DNA from: Montifringilla adamsi
Lineage: Eukaryota; Chordata; Aves; Passeriformes; Passeridae
NCBI GenBank assembly: GCA_017590115.1
Contig: JAGGNK010003335.1
Location: 7,627,916 to 7,691,915 of the forward strand
Length of the DNA: 64,000 bases
Reading direction: 5' to 3'
Below, in pieces: positions 14,829 through 26,571 of this stretch (position 1 is the first letter of the stretch; each line of letters opens with the position of its first letter). A program made the position numbers and the translations under genes. The notes below the pieces were generated by a model that was given only the letters and a program-made list of their open reading frames with translations, did not search any database and was not told where the DNA came from.

Positions 14829-15600
14829 AGATAGAGCACAGTCATAGCCTGCTAAGATACCCCCTGCAGAAAGAGAGTTACTGTACCAGAATACAGCACA
14901 AAGCAGGACTGTGGCATTATGAAGAGGCCTCAGGTTTGGTTATTATTGTAAAATGGGAAGTTATTTAAAGGAAAAATTGGGATTTAGGTGGGCAGGGTGG
15001 GGAAATTTCTGTACAGCAGTACTGACTTTTGGTACTGTCTCATTTAAAGGTGTGAGCTGCTGCCCACAGCCTTGGGTAACAACTTTATTATAAAGCCAGC
15101 TAAATAAAGCTTGGTGTGCCATCAGCAGCACCTGAAAGACTGGATCGTGCACAGAGACTTTTCCATATGATGAATACACAGTGCCATCTTGCATTCCCAC
15201 AGGATCCCTTCCATTTGCCCATCATCCTGGAGGAAAAGCACTGTGCTTTCCGAATTAAATACCCACAGGAATGGCTTCACCAGTGGCAGCCAAATTGCTG
15301 CAAGCCAGCTGGGGTGGAGAGGACGCTGTTCCCAAGAAGATGACAAGGAAGCATAAGGAGGCAGAACATGCTCACCCAAATTGGGACTTGAACCATCAGG
15401 AGTGGATGGATATTGGTGCCTATATAAAAACTGTAAAAATCAGTTCTTAACAATCCACTTTAGACACCAACCAGTTAAATAAATGCCAGCAAAGGAAAGA
15501 AAATAAAAATAAAAACCATTAAGATGATGAAAAGGTACAGAATGGAGTTGAGCCCCTTTAACCTCAAGCAAGAGGGCCTGGAAACTTGAAAATAATGCAA

Positions 15601-15640
15601 TACAAGGAAAGAGAAAGGAAAAAGGAAAGGGAAGGGAGCT
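15601..15640. repeat. Polypurine GGAAA-rich tract
   Basis: Repeated GGAAA and GAAAGG words make an almost uninterrupted purine stretch on the plus strand. It is low-complexity sequence with no coding content. Confidence 0.75.
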
Positions 15641-18159
15641 TAATGTTTAATCTAAGTCACTGATTGTGTCTTATTCATTAGCACAGTATTGGGCTAGACC
15701 CAACGTTTTTGTCTTTGCAATAAATAATAGTTGTGTTTTAACAGGCGATGAACCTACAACTAAGAGCATCTTCTATCTCTGGCTGTGTGCACCTGCATCT
15801 GCACAACCTGAATTATGTTCAGGAGGCCATAAAAAAGAGAGCACTGAGCACTACTCAGATGGTTGGTAATATGATGCATTGGCTATTTTAATTAACTTTC
15901 CCACTGGGAGCTGACTGTTTATACAGAGCACAATAAAATGCATTCTTAATTTTTAAGACTTCAAAGATAACAAGGCAAAATTGGAGCAGGCTATTTAGGC
16001 TGCCCCTAGAGATCAGGACTGTTGTACTCCTCTTTCCCCCATGAGGAGTGGACCATTCCAGAAGCACTGGACAGGGAGTGCAAATGATTGCTAAGCCATG
16101 AGATTGACCTGATATACAGAATATCTGAGGCCTGAGTAAATTTCTTTCTAACATTTCCCTTCAAATGTTTCTACTGCATCTTATTCTGTGAAGGGCACTT
16201 AAGCAATCAGGAAAAAAGTTTACTATTTGCTTCCTTTTCTGGCTTTCCTTCTCAAGAGGGTGCAATCAAGGGAAATGTAATTGTTCATGAAAGACAACAT
16301 CTGCATCACGTATCCATCACGTTTCCACTTGGAAAGCTTCCCAGTGCAGCTGCTGTTTGGTGTGCATTACCTTTACACTCATCATTAATGAAGCTGATTC
16401 CATGATTAGAGACCTGGAAGCTGTAACAGGGGGTGATGTTTATGTCCAGAGCATCTGTGTGCTTTTGACAGGAGATGCACCTCACCAAAAGCCAACACAG
16501 ATGACTAAGCCAGTGGCCAAGGTATGCTGACTTCTGATTTTATTTAACAGTAATGAAATGTAACAAGTGCACCAGAGGGATGCATTTTCATAAGCAGACA
16601 AGCAGATGGGTGAAGAAATTTGACTTGCTATAAAAAGCTCATAACTGCCAAGCAGCCTGAAAGGCCCCATGGAAAGAGTTGTCTCCTGCACAGTGAATTC
16701 CCTCGTCAAAGATTCCACATTATAGGTGCCAGTCACTCTCTCTGGCACTCCACATCCTACAGGTGATAAGCCTAACACATGGCTGCTGGAGGCCAGCCAG
16801 AAGCCACACTCTGCCAGGCCACATTTTGTTTGAATTCCTCCAGAATTCCCTCTTGCCCAGGGTGTGTGGAGTGTGGGTGGGGAGGACAGAGGATTAAATG
16901 TGAATTGCTCATTCAATTGATTTCACTCCCTTGTGAAACTAATGTTTTTCTAATAAATTGCATTAGAACCTCAGAGGTTCTCTGCTTCAAATGGTCCAAA
17001 ATCCCACATGTTCTAGGGGAGAGGTTAATATCAACTATCACCAAAGATTAGGCATTAGACAGAAACCAAAGCCAAGGCAAACCAGATCAGGTTCTTCCCC
17101 ATTTGCACTGCACCAGTCAGACAGGCAGTTGTGTCCTTTCCATACCTTAAACTGGAGAAATTCAGAGTTTGATGGAACACAGTGGGACTTAGCTGTAAAT
17201 CTGGTTTTGAGTTGAGATCTCCTAAATCTGCTATGACTGCACTGCAGATATGCTGCTAGATTTTAGTGGCAAAAGTACTTCACATCCTTTCTAGTCGTGA
17301 TCGTTGAATCCATCCAAAATACCCACAACAGGCACAAAAGCAACAAAAATGTCAGCAACCAAGTGGGAGGGAGCAGTAAGTAGAGTATTTCTCTTTTCCC
17401 ACAGCCAATAACACCACACTACCACCCACAGTAGCCCTTAATGGCAAACCCTTCTCATTATGTTCACAGCACACAGAATACAAATTTAACTTATCAAAAT
17501 CACAATCAATAAGACATTTCTTAAATTACCTAGATTCAGAAGTAACGAGGAAAATTAATTAGTGTGGCTCATCCCTGGGCGAAGGCTTACACTGAAGGTC
17601 CAGATCAATACTTTTGAATACAGGTGCTGAAAGTCAGTCCCATCACCCTGACAGGACTGGTGGATGGTGGCACTTCTAAAACCCAGGCAGCTCCCTATCA
17701 ATATTCCACAAGCTTTCTTGCTCTAGAATGCTTCTCTCAGAGCAGCAACCATGCTCAGCCTCCTTCAACATTTCCCCATACCAACCTGTTTCTTTGTTGT
17801 GCTCAAGTTTTTGTCTTTGGGATTTCACAGGCAAACTGATTTTCCTGGTTATTTGTGTTCATTTGCAAGAGGCACAAGTCATCAAGAGCAGACGCAGATG
17901 AACACTCCACTGCTCATTGTTTTCTTTTTAATATCAACACAGCATAACAATCCAACTTGAGAAATGTGTGTTTATAACCAGTCAGCCAGATGGAAACATC
18001 TGATCTGCTATAAAAACTTGGAGCTGCTGAAAATCTTCAGGATTTGCTGGAAGGACTCAGCTGTAACAAATCATGCCAGGGTGCTAAAAAGACTGATGGT
18101 GCTTTGTCCAACTGTTGTCTCAACATCAGCTTTCCCAGAACTGAGGCTGCACTTAAGGA

Positions 18160-18210
18160 GATGGGATGGGATGGGATGGGATGGGATGGGATGGGATGGG
18201 ATGGGATGGG
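18160..18210. repeat. (GGGAT)n pentanucleotide microsatellite
   Basis: Ten perfect consecutive copies of ATGGG, followed by the degenerate continuation CATGGGGATGGG. Being repeats of five bases, they leave open frames on both strands. Likely to vary in length between individuals. Confidence 0.97.
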
Positions 18211-21200
18211 CATGGGGATGGGTAGTGTGGCATCCCTGGTGCTGGGAAATGGGTAAACCACAGATGTTCCAGGACTTTGTCACAGCAGCCCTTCTCTGGA
18301 TGCACTGGGGGACTGGAGCATATTCCCAGTACCCAGCTGGATGCATTTGAAGGGATCCTGCTCTGAGCACTCAGAGATGGCTCTGCCATGCAAACCAGGG
18401 CATGTGAAGTGGGGACAACCATGGGATTTGCCTCAAAAGAGCCCTATCACCCAAACCACAGCACCACCACAGACAAATCCACAGAGAGAGAGCTTTCCTA
18501 GGCAACCAGGAGTCTGGGAGCAGGTTCACAACCAGTGTGGAGTGTCAGCTCCACTCAGAGCTCAGCCCTCTACAAACTGCCAACACCCTCTGAAAGCCAC
18601 GTCCCTGCCTCAGTTACATCTGAGTGACATCAGCTCCCAGGGGCCTGAAACTCCCAAAGGAACAGGAGATGATTGTGCCAAAAGTCCTCATGTCAGAAGC
18701 TGTTTTCTGTCAGCCTCCAGATCCAGCCTGTGCTGGAGGAGATGTCCACACCATCGTGGTGGATTTCAGACCTTCCCAGCACACAGAGACTCCTCTCAGC
18801 TGTCCCTGGGAGCCCAGTTTCAACAGCCCTTCACCTCCTCGACACCCCAAAGCCACTGTTTTACTTTCTGCTTGTGGCTGAACTGTTTTGCAAGTACAAT
18901 TCCAATGAACTTGCCTACAGACTACAACGTTTCTCCATCATCCACAAGCACAGCACACAGAATATATTTTTTCTTTAGTCTTCACAGGAAAAACATTTCT
19001 CTTACACCTAAAATGAGATCTGTAGAGACACAAAAGATGTCCAAAAGCTGCCATAGGCTGTTGGTCCAATTGACCTGGAGGTGCATCAGAGTCAGTCTTT
19101 CCAAGGCTCTGGGAAATGCTTTGCCTCTCCTCTAGGTAGCTTTTCTCCTGCTTCAGGCATACAAAAATTTTATCCTGATGGGGGAAAAAATTGCTATTTA
19201 GTTTATAACTTATGGTTTTGTGAAAGGAAGTTTTCATATTTTTGCCTCTGGGTCTCTGGAAGCCTGGATCATAAAAAGGTCAAGGTTCTCCAGCTATCCA
19301 CTTGCAGGTCAGGTACTGTGATAAGAATACATATTTTCTGTTCAATATAGATGAAAACAAGAAATAAAGTGCCTGTTCAATAAAGATGAAAACACTCTGA
19401 AACAGCACAAATAATAAGCTGTACAGAGTCACACTGGATTTTGACATCATAATATGACAGATATCCTTAAAAGCACTCTGGAAGCAGCTTCATCAGCCCT
19501 AAACACCCACTAAATGCAGCTGCTGGGGCCACACCTGCATGCCTGCTAAATGCCAGGTTCCCTGTTTCATGCCCCAGTGAGAATTCAGCTTCCCTCTGGC
19601 AATGTGGAGTGCCCCAACACACAGCCCTACAGTGGGAAGGCACCAAACTCATCATCCCCACTCACTCCTTCCTGTTTTCCTGTGGTTGAGGAAAGGGAAC
19701 ATCACTGAAAAACATATTCTGCTGCTTTAAAACCCAGCAGTGATGACTGGAATCCATAAATCAGATTGGAGGGTTTTTTTCCCCCAGACTTGTGGGACTG
19801 CTCCAAGCATAATTAGGTTTTGGGTTTACAAAAAATGCCAGCATCTGTTGCCTGCTCTGTGCATGCTGCCAGTCTGAGGGGACTGCTCCAGGCTCGCTAC
19901 AGCTTTTGTTCTCACAAATAGAGAAAACTCTGTCAGGCCTGGAGCAGGGCTGCTGGCCAAGGGACTCTGAGGCTCACATTATGTGTGGGACTGGGAGCAG
20001 AGGAGGAAGAAGGAGAGGAAGGATATTGAACTCTGAATGCCTCATTCTCTGGTTCAATTTAATTTGATGAGTCTCAGTTTAAATTAAGACAGGGAAAACT
20101 CCCAATAATAGCTTCTGCCAACAATCCCATTACAAAATAATGCTGGTGTAAAATAATCACAAACATATGCATATCTCTCTCTTTAAAGTCAGTTCCAAGA
20201 ATTCAGAGACCGGCCAAGGCCCTTGCTGATTAACATGGAAAGATCATTTCGTTGGATGAAAAGGCTTTGCTCCCTCATTCACAACAGAGAAAAACATCAC
20301 AGCAATTCCAGCAGAGCAGCCCCATCTCCAGCAACCCAGGGTGCAAGGGAAGGTTAACGGAGAGGGATCTGTTAGTCCTTCTCCTCCACTTCCTCAAGGA
20401 CACTCCAGGGGAGCTTCCTGGAGACAGAGGAGCCAGCACTATCCATGGTCACCACACCCACACGGTGGCTCCCCAAAATCTGCTTAAAATCAGGCTGTGA
20501 AGGCTTCAAAGGAGTCCTATGCCTTTTTTGATTCTTAACAATTCTCTAAGGACAGCTCATGCTATAACAGCAGCAGCTGGAGGTCACTGCACAGAGGATT
20601 GCAGTGCAAACAGCATCCTGCAGAACCCTGTGCCAGCCCAGAAGCTTCTATCCAAATCCAGCTGAACTTCTAGGTACATTTGGGTTCAAATCCCTTGAAT
20701 TCCATCTAATTTAGTATTACTTTCATTTCTAGATAAGCAACTCCATCAGTTCCTCTTGTTTCAAATCTGAGCTCCCAGCCTGTTTGGGCTCAGTACCTGG
20801 ATCCTCTCCCTCTGCACCGTGCCTCTTTCCTTTCTCTGTACATTACTGTGCTGCAAATGCATTGCTCAGGCTTGGTGAAGCACTTATTTTCCTTCTCTGA
20901 AGCCCAGAAACACTTCTAGGAATCCTTCCATTATTTTCGGAGTGCTGCTTCACTTCTCCAAGTCAGGAGGAAATTCATTCCCATATCCCCAGCCTCTCCC
21001 ACACAGGGGTAACCCATTAGATTATTTGGTTGTAAGTAGCACTGATTCTAACTCTGGGGACCATGTTCAGCCAGCTCAAACTTGAATACATTTTTAGGAA
21101 TACATTATGTATGAGAGTACAGCTATCCAAATGGAGTTAAAGAAAAAAAATTAATAAAAGCTGAATGTTGAGAAGGAGGAGTCAAATTACCTGCCCTGCC

Positions 21201-24200
21201 TCATACCAGAGTTCCAACACAAGAAATTTATGATGTCAATAGGAACATGTATTTAACATCACAGGGGATTGGCAGGTGGCAATATACACTGTATACTGTG
21301 AGAAAAGGAGTGGTACCTTCTCAAAGACATCCCCATCAGGTGCCTCCTAGCCAGGAGGGAAATGCACAGCCAAGAACAGGGCCAGGAGCAGGAGCTTTGC
21401 ACTTGATCCTTGCTACAAACAATAGTAAAGAACTGATATAAAACCAAAGTGAGTTGTCATGCCATGAAACACGAGGTTGTGCACAGTCTGCCCAAGGAGA
21501 AGGGCAGTGCTTCTGCAGAAATAAAGCAGAATCTACCACAAGTGCAATCTAAAACCTGTGCAGAGTTGCTGGAGACTTTGCCCTGATACACCAAGCTCTT
21601 GGGTCCTGCAGGCTTTCTGTCAAAGAGCTTTGATGCCAAAAATACAAGATTTGCAGTTATATAATTCACCTTTTTAATTTCTTATCTATTTTTCTAAAAA
21701 TGTAGAGGAAAGAAATATTTAAAATAATTTGATGAAGGATTAATTAAGAAGTGCCTCAAACTAAAAAGAGTAAAAAGCCATTAAGTGGACATGTAGAGGG
21801 AAAATGGTATAATGATATGCTACCTCTACATGATTAAGAAGTTAAAATGGTCTATGAAAGAAAGGTTGTATTGAAGGAAAAATAATAGACCTATTTCCAG
21901 CACATTTCAAACAACCATCTGGTAACATGAGTTGTCAAACATTCCTAAGATCAAAAGACAAAAAACCTACCTCCTGGGGAGTTAAAAAAAGTTAAAAGGA
22001 ACATTTCTACTTGCAGGAAGGAGGGTAGCTGACACCAGAAATGAACATTTTCTTCTCTCAAATCTGCTCCAGCAGGAGATACCATGGGGGTGTCCCAACT
22101 GCAGGTTAACAGAAAGCCACCACAGCTGTAATCCCCAAGTTCTGCAGAAAAAGGGGAAAATAGACAATAACACCCCAACCACATTAAACTGACAGGCAAG
22201 CCTGTGTTAGGAAAACCCAGATTTCCCCAGCATCCACAGTCCTGCCCTGCCTGCTTGAGAGGCAAAGCCATCTCTCTTCGGGAATGACCCCGGATGGCCA
22301 GGAGCAATTACGGACACAGCAAAGTGCCGATGCCACCTTTGCTCCGGGGTGTCTGCTGGGGGCCAGGTGAGCAAAACCTGGTGGGAAAAGGACCAGGGTA
22401 CTGCAGCACTCTCCAAGGCACAGACAAGGGCATTGCTCTGATGCTCCATCAGTTTTTGGTGCAAAACGGTGAAGAGATGAAACATCTTGAGAACAGCACG
22501 AAATCCCCCCAGTGCCTCAGCCCTGGAGAGCCTCTCGGAGCAGAGGTAATTACCTCCTTCATTAGCAGCCCTGGGGCTGCTCTGCAGACACAGCCACCTC
22601 CTGGGCAGTTTGAAGTGCTAACCTGGCAGTTTTGTCAGAGACCATCTAGACAAAATTAATTGTGGTGTAATTGTTAGAGTGGCTTGTTCTGAAAAAGCCC
22701 TTCTTCCTCTCTGTCTCCCTCTCTAATCTTGTCCAGCCCTCCAGGATCAGCCAGGCCAAAAAGACATATCAAGTCAAGCAACACCTCTTGGGTTTGCTTT
22801 TTAAGGGATAGATGCTGTAATAAACAGCAATCCCAAGCCAAGTTTGGAAGCCTGCTGGCTCAAACACCCATTGAATGTTGGTGTGAAGTACATGCAAGAT
22901 CAAACACCACCATCATATTACAGCAGCCCTCACAAAGGCACTTTATGCTCCAGGAAAAACTTGAGAGCTGCAGGAGGAACAAAAGAAGGTGAACATTATT
23001 GTGCACTGAATGGAGACTCAGCATTGCTTTGTGCATTGCTGGTGGTGGAAGGGCCCCAGGACAATCCACTGCCCACCACAAGCACACATGAAAGCCTGGG
23101 ACTTTTTCTAAAAACAAGAAAACAAAGCATGAATCTTGAGAGTTTTGTGAAAGCCAAAGCAACACACACACACCAGTTGAAAGAAATAAGCCTTTGGCTG
23201 CTCTAAGTTGTAAAACATGGCAAAGCAGAACCTGTGGTGGCACTTGATAAATCTCCAAATGCCTTGTCATAACCTTGTGACACTGTGAGTTACAGTCTCC
23301 AGTGTGACTCTGAGAAGTGCTGCTTTTTAGACAAAATGAGGGAGAGAAAAAAAAAGAGAAAGGGAAAAAAGGAAAGTACTCTCTTTTTTTTAGCTCTTTT
23401 TACATGAGTATGGCCACTCTGGAATGCTGTAAAGAGCCTCTATTTAGAAAATACCACATATCTATGGTACAAAACAGGATTTTGGACATCTTTCATAACA
23501 TAAAATGAAAAAAAAAATCAAAACTCTGAACAGAGAAGTCCAAGAAGTACCAATATATTCAGAGTTTAACAGTAGATTACTAGTGGATTTACAATAATAA
23601 CTACAAAATTATCTAAATTAATATAAAATGCAGTCCAGTTGATGATGTTCACAGATTTATGAGGCAACACAAGCATTTAGAGGGATTTTACCTCAAAAAA
23701 ACTTCATGAGGCCACACAGAGTCAAAATAGAGCTCTGAAAAAGGATTGGAAAATACACATGTACAGCATTGAACACGTAAATGAGGATTTCTGTAAGGCA
23801 AGCCACAATAAAGACCTTTAGAACACATTAGATGAGCTTTAAATGAGGGTAAATATTGTTGCTAGCTTACAGCAAACAACCGAAAGGCTTTAGGAGGCCT
23901 GTGAGGGAAATATAAACTCACTTAGGTCTGATGTGCACAAACAGCAGAAAAGCATTTGCAGGCAAAATTTGGTTCATGCCAGGAGGATCACAACCAGGAG
24001 CTGCACTGGCTAATCTGATCAGTGGGACCTTCTTTTGATACACCCAAAATAAGCTTTTAGGTAACACAGTTTTCCAAGGGACACTTGCGAGACAAATACT
24101 TGGTTTGTACCAGTCTGATATCAATTTTAAAATGTTGTTTTTATTTTAAATCCACTCTTGTCTCCAGCCTAAATCCTTTTGCAAGTCTATCTCCGCAAAA

Positions 24201-25290
24201 CTGATGCCATCTTGTGGTGGAAAAAACTCCTTTTCCTGAGGGTTTCAGTCTCCTTTAATGGTCAAAATAATCCTTGACTAACTCAGTGTTACAGGAACAG
24301 TGACTTTATTCCAAACCAGGAATGTCTCCTCAGGTGTCCCAGCCTTCAGAAGTGCATTTCTATTAAACTCCAAAAGCTTATTCCAGCACTGGAATCAATT
24401 GAAGTATGAGCTTTTAGAAATTGAAACTGCATGCAGATTTCTGCCTCATTCAGCTCTGCAGCCACAGTTTTTCCATGGACACCCCAAATCAAGGCTGCTG
24501 CTCCCAGAACCACCATCTTTTATGGCAAACAACTCAATTTCCTTTCATTTGCTGAGTCTTCCCCTTGCAAAGTCATCATTTTCAGATATCTGCACTCCTG
24601 CCCTTCTTTTGGCTTCTTTCAAACCACTACAGCTCACAACACTGTGTCTCTTCTTTCTATCACCTAGAGGAGTTTCACTGACTTCTGCATGCTTTACTCA
24701 CTTTTTTTTTCCCCCATTTTTTTCTGCTCTCACAGTTTTTTCCAAACTATGTTTTCTACATACTGACCTCGCTGTTTCACAGAGGTTTGGTCTTCCTTCC
24801 TCCCTCCCCCTGCATGAGCAGACCCTACCTCTGGGCAAAACAATTCTCTCCATCTCTCACCCCACCCTCCCTGCCCTTCCCCAGGGTCACTGGGTAACAA
24901 AATTTGGATGCTGTGCTGTGAAAGTGAGCTGGTGGATGTTGTGGCCAGGAAAAGCAGGCACAGATCCAGCCCCCTCCTCAAACTCTTTCCTCCACAGCGT
25001 GCAATTGCTCATCAGTCATTTTCTGGCTTCAGCAGAACTCACACAGAGTCACTGATCCAGAACCTGCCGCTCCCCCGCTGCTGGGGTAGCAGGGATTGTG
25101 CCCCCAAACTCCATCCATTCACCTGCCTTGGCCAAGGATGTCAAGCAAGCTCTCCTGTGTCCCAGGCTGCAGAAATGCCAGGCTTTTCCGAACAGCAAAC
25201 ACAGCTAACCAAATCTACCTGCTCTGTGAAGGATCTAATTTGTTGCTCCTTTATTAAGTATTGGATTTTGGTTTATATAAAGGCAAACAA
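18211..25290. other. Gene-free DNA up to the LTR-like element
   Basis: No gene recognised. A 264-codon plus-strand frame (18341-19135) and a 251-codon plus-strand frame (24300-25055) lie in C-rich and pyrimidine-rich sequence where stop codons are rare and other plus frames are also open. The small duplication at 19337-19400 is here. The remainder is unique sequence. Confidence 0.6.
19337..19400. repeat. Imperfect tandem duplication of about 34 bp
   Basis: CTGTTCAATATAGATGAAAA and CTGTTCAATAAAGATGAAAA are adjacent copies separated by CAAGAAATAAAGTGC. They are recent enough to be nearly identical over 20 bases. Confidence 0.8.
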
Positions 25291-26571
25291 CACGTCATGG
25301 CTTGACACCGGCCCAACACCAGGCACCCATGGGAGCCCCTCACTCACCTCCCCTGCCACAGCTGGGCAGAGGAGAGGAAAAAACATCAAACCAAGGGCTC
25401 CTGAGATAAGGACTGGGAGAAAATGCTCCAAGGAAAAAACAGGCTCAACTTCAAGGTACAAAGTGAATTTATTACTAACAGAGTCAGAGGAGGATAGTGA
25501 GAAGTAAAATAAACGCTTAAAACACCTTTTCTTCACCCAACCCCTCCCTCCTTCCCACTGACAGTGCAGGGAGACAGGGCATGGGGGTTTGGTCACTTCA
25601 TCACCAAGGCTGTCTCCTGCTGCTCAGGGAGAGGAGCCCATCCCCTGTGAGGCTCTGGGGTCTCTCCCACAGGAGACACTTCCCTGTGAACTTCTCCAGC
25701 GTGGGTCCACTGATGAGCAGCAGTCCTGCCCAAACTGCTGTAATGTGAGTCCTTCCCAGGGGCACACAGCCCTCCCAAAACTGCTGTGGCACGGCTCTCT
25801 CTTCCAGGGGGTGCAGCCCTCCAGGGACAGGCTGCTCAGCCTGGGAGCAGGGCCCTCTGCCCTGGGTCTGCACTGGGTCACAGCCTCCTGCAGGGATCCA
25901 CCTGCTCCGGCGTGGGCAGCTCCCCAGGGGCTGGGGGTGGATCTCTGCATCCCTGTGGATCTCTGCATCCCCGTGGATCCCCGTGGGCTGTGCATGGATC
26001 TCTGCATCCCCTGTGGATCCCCGTGGGCTGTGCATGGATCTCTGCATCCCCTGTGGATCCCCACGGGCTGGGGGTGGATCTCTCCATCCCTGTGGATCCC
26101 CACAGGCTGGGGGTGGATCTCTGCATCCCCTGTGGATCCCCGGGGGCTGGGGGTGGATCTCTGCATCCCCCGTGGATCCCCGGGGGCTGCAGGGGCTCAG
26201 CTGCTCCACCATGGTCTCACCAGGGCCTGCAGAGGAATCCTAGCTCTGGCCCCTGGAGCACCTCCTGCCCCTTCTTCCCCACTGACCTTGGTGTCTCCAC
26301 GTTGTTTCCCTCACATGTTCTCACCTCCTCCTCTTCTCTGGCCAGGAAAAAACTGTGCCCCACTTTGTTTTGACTTTCTTCCCAAACCTGTTGTCACAGA
26401 GGTGTTACCAGCCTCTTTCATTGCCCAGCCCTGGCCAGCAGCAAGTCCCATCCTCAGAGCCATCAGGAACTGGCTCTGCCAGACATGGTGGAATTTTCCA
26501 GCAGCTTCTCACAGAAGCCACCTCTGTGGCCCCCCACTTCCAAAAACCAGTCTGTGCAAAACCAGCACACA
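25291..26571 (-). mobile_element. LTR-like endogenous retroviral element, probably a solo LTR
   Basis: About 1.28 kb that I recognise from memory as a repeat common in songbird genomes. Read on the minus strand it starts near 26571 with TGTGTGCTGG, runs through a moderately GC-rich body, reaches an AATAAA signal at 25473-25468, and ends near 25291. The body holds a 40-bp minisatellite and several variants of a phrase like CACGCTGGAG. No gag, pol or env frame is present on either side, so this looks like a solo LTR or an LTR-only relic. Boundaries are approximate and I could not read a clear target-site duplication. Family name not assigned. Confidence 0.65.
25925..26192. repeat. 40-bp minisatellite inside the LTR-like element
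   Basis: About six and a half copies of a 40-base unit containing GGATCTCTGCATCCC and GTGGATCCCC, with GGATC starts at 25939, 25957, 25996, 26036, 26076, 26115 and 26155. Spacing is 39-40 bases apart from one short 18-base step. Because 40 is not a multiple of three, each copy shifts the frame, and several frames stay open on both strands; this explains the long overlapping open frames here without any gene. Confidence 0.93.

Larger units (their letters stand above)
9976..18159. other. Gene-free DNA between CR1 fragment and pentanucleotide repeat
   Basis: No gene recognised. An AT-rich block near 11500-11880 carries several GATAA words. A diverged duplication lies at 14747-14828 and a polypurine tract at 15601-15640. 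A 201-codon open frame at 13428-14033 has no domain, no repeat structure and no splice context I can support. Confidence 0.6.

Noticed and set aside
18037..18422. Overlapping frames on both strands with His-Pro-Ile-Pro-Ser or Gly-Trp-Asp repeats
   Set aside because: They are translations of the pentanucleotide microsatellite at 18160-18210.
24300..25055. 251-codon plus-strand open frame, with a 199-codon frame overlapping its end
   Set aside because: The strand is pyrimidine-rich, so purine-containing stop codons are rare. The predicted protein is mostly Phe, Leu, Ser and Pro with no domain or splice signals.
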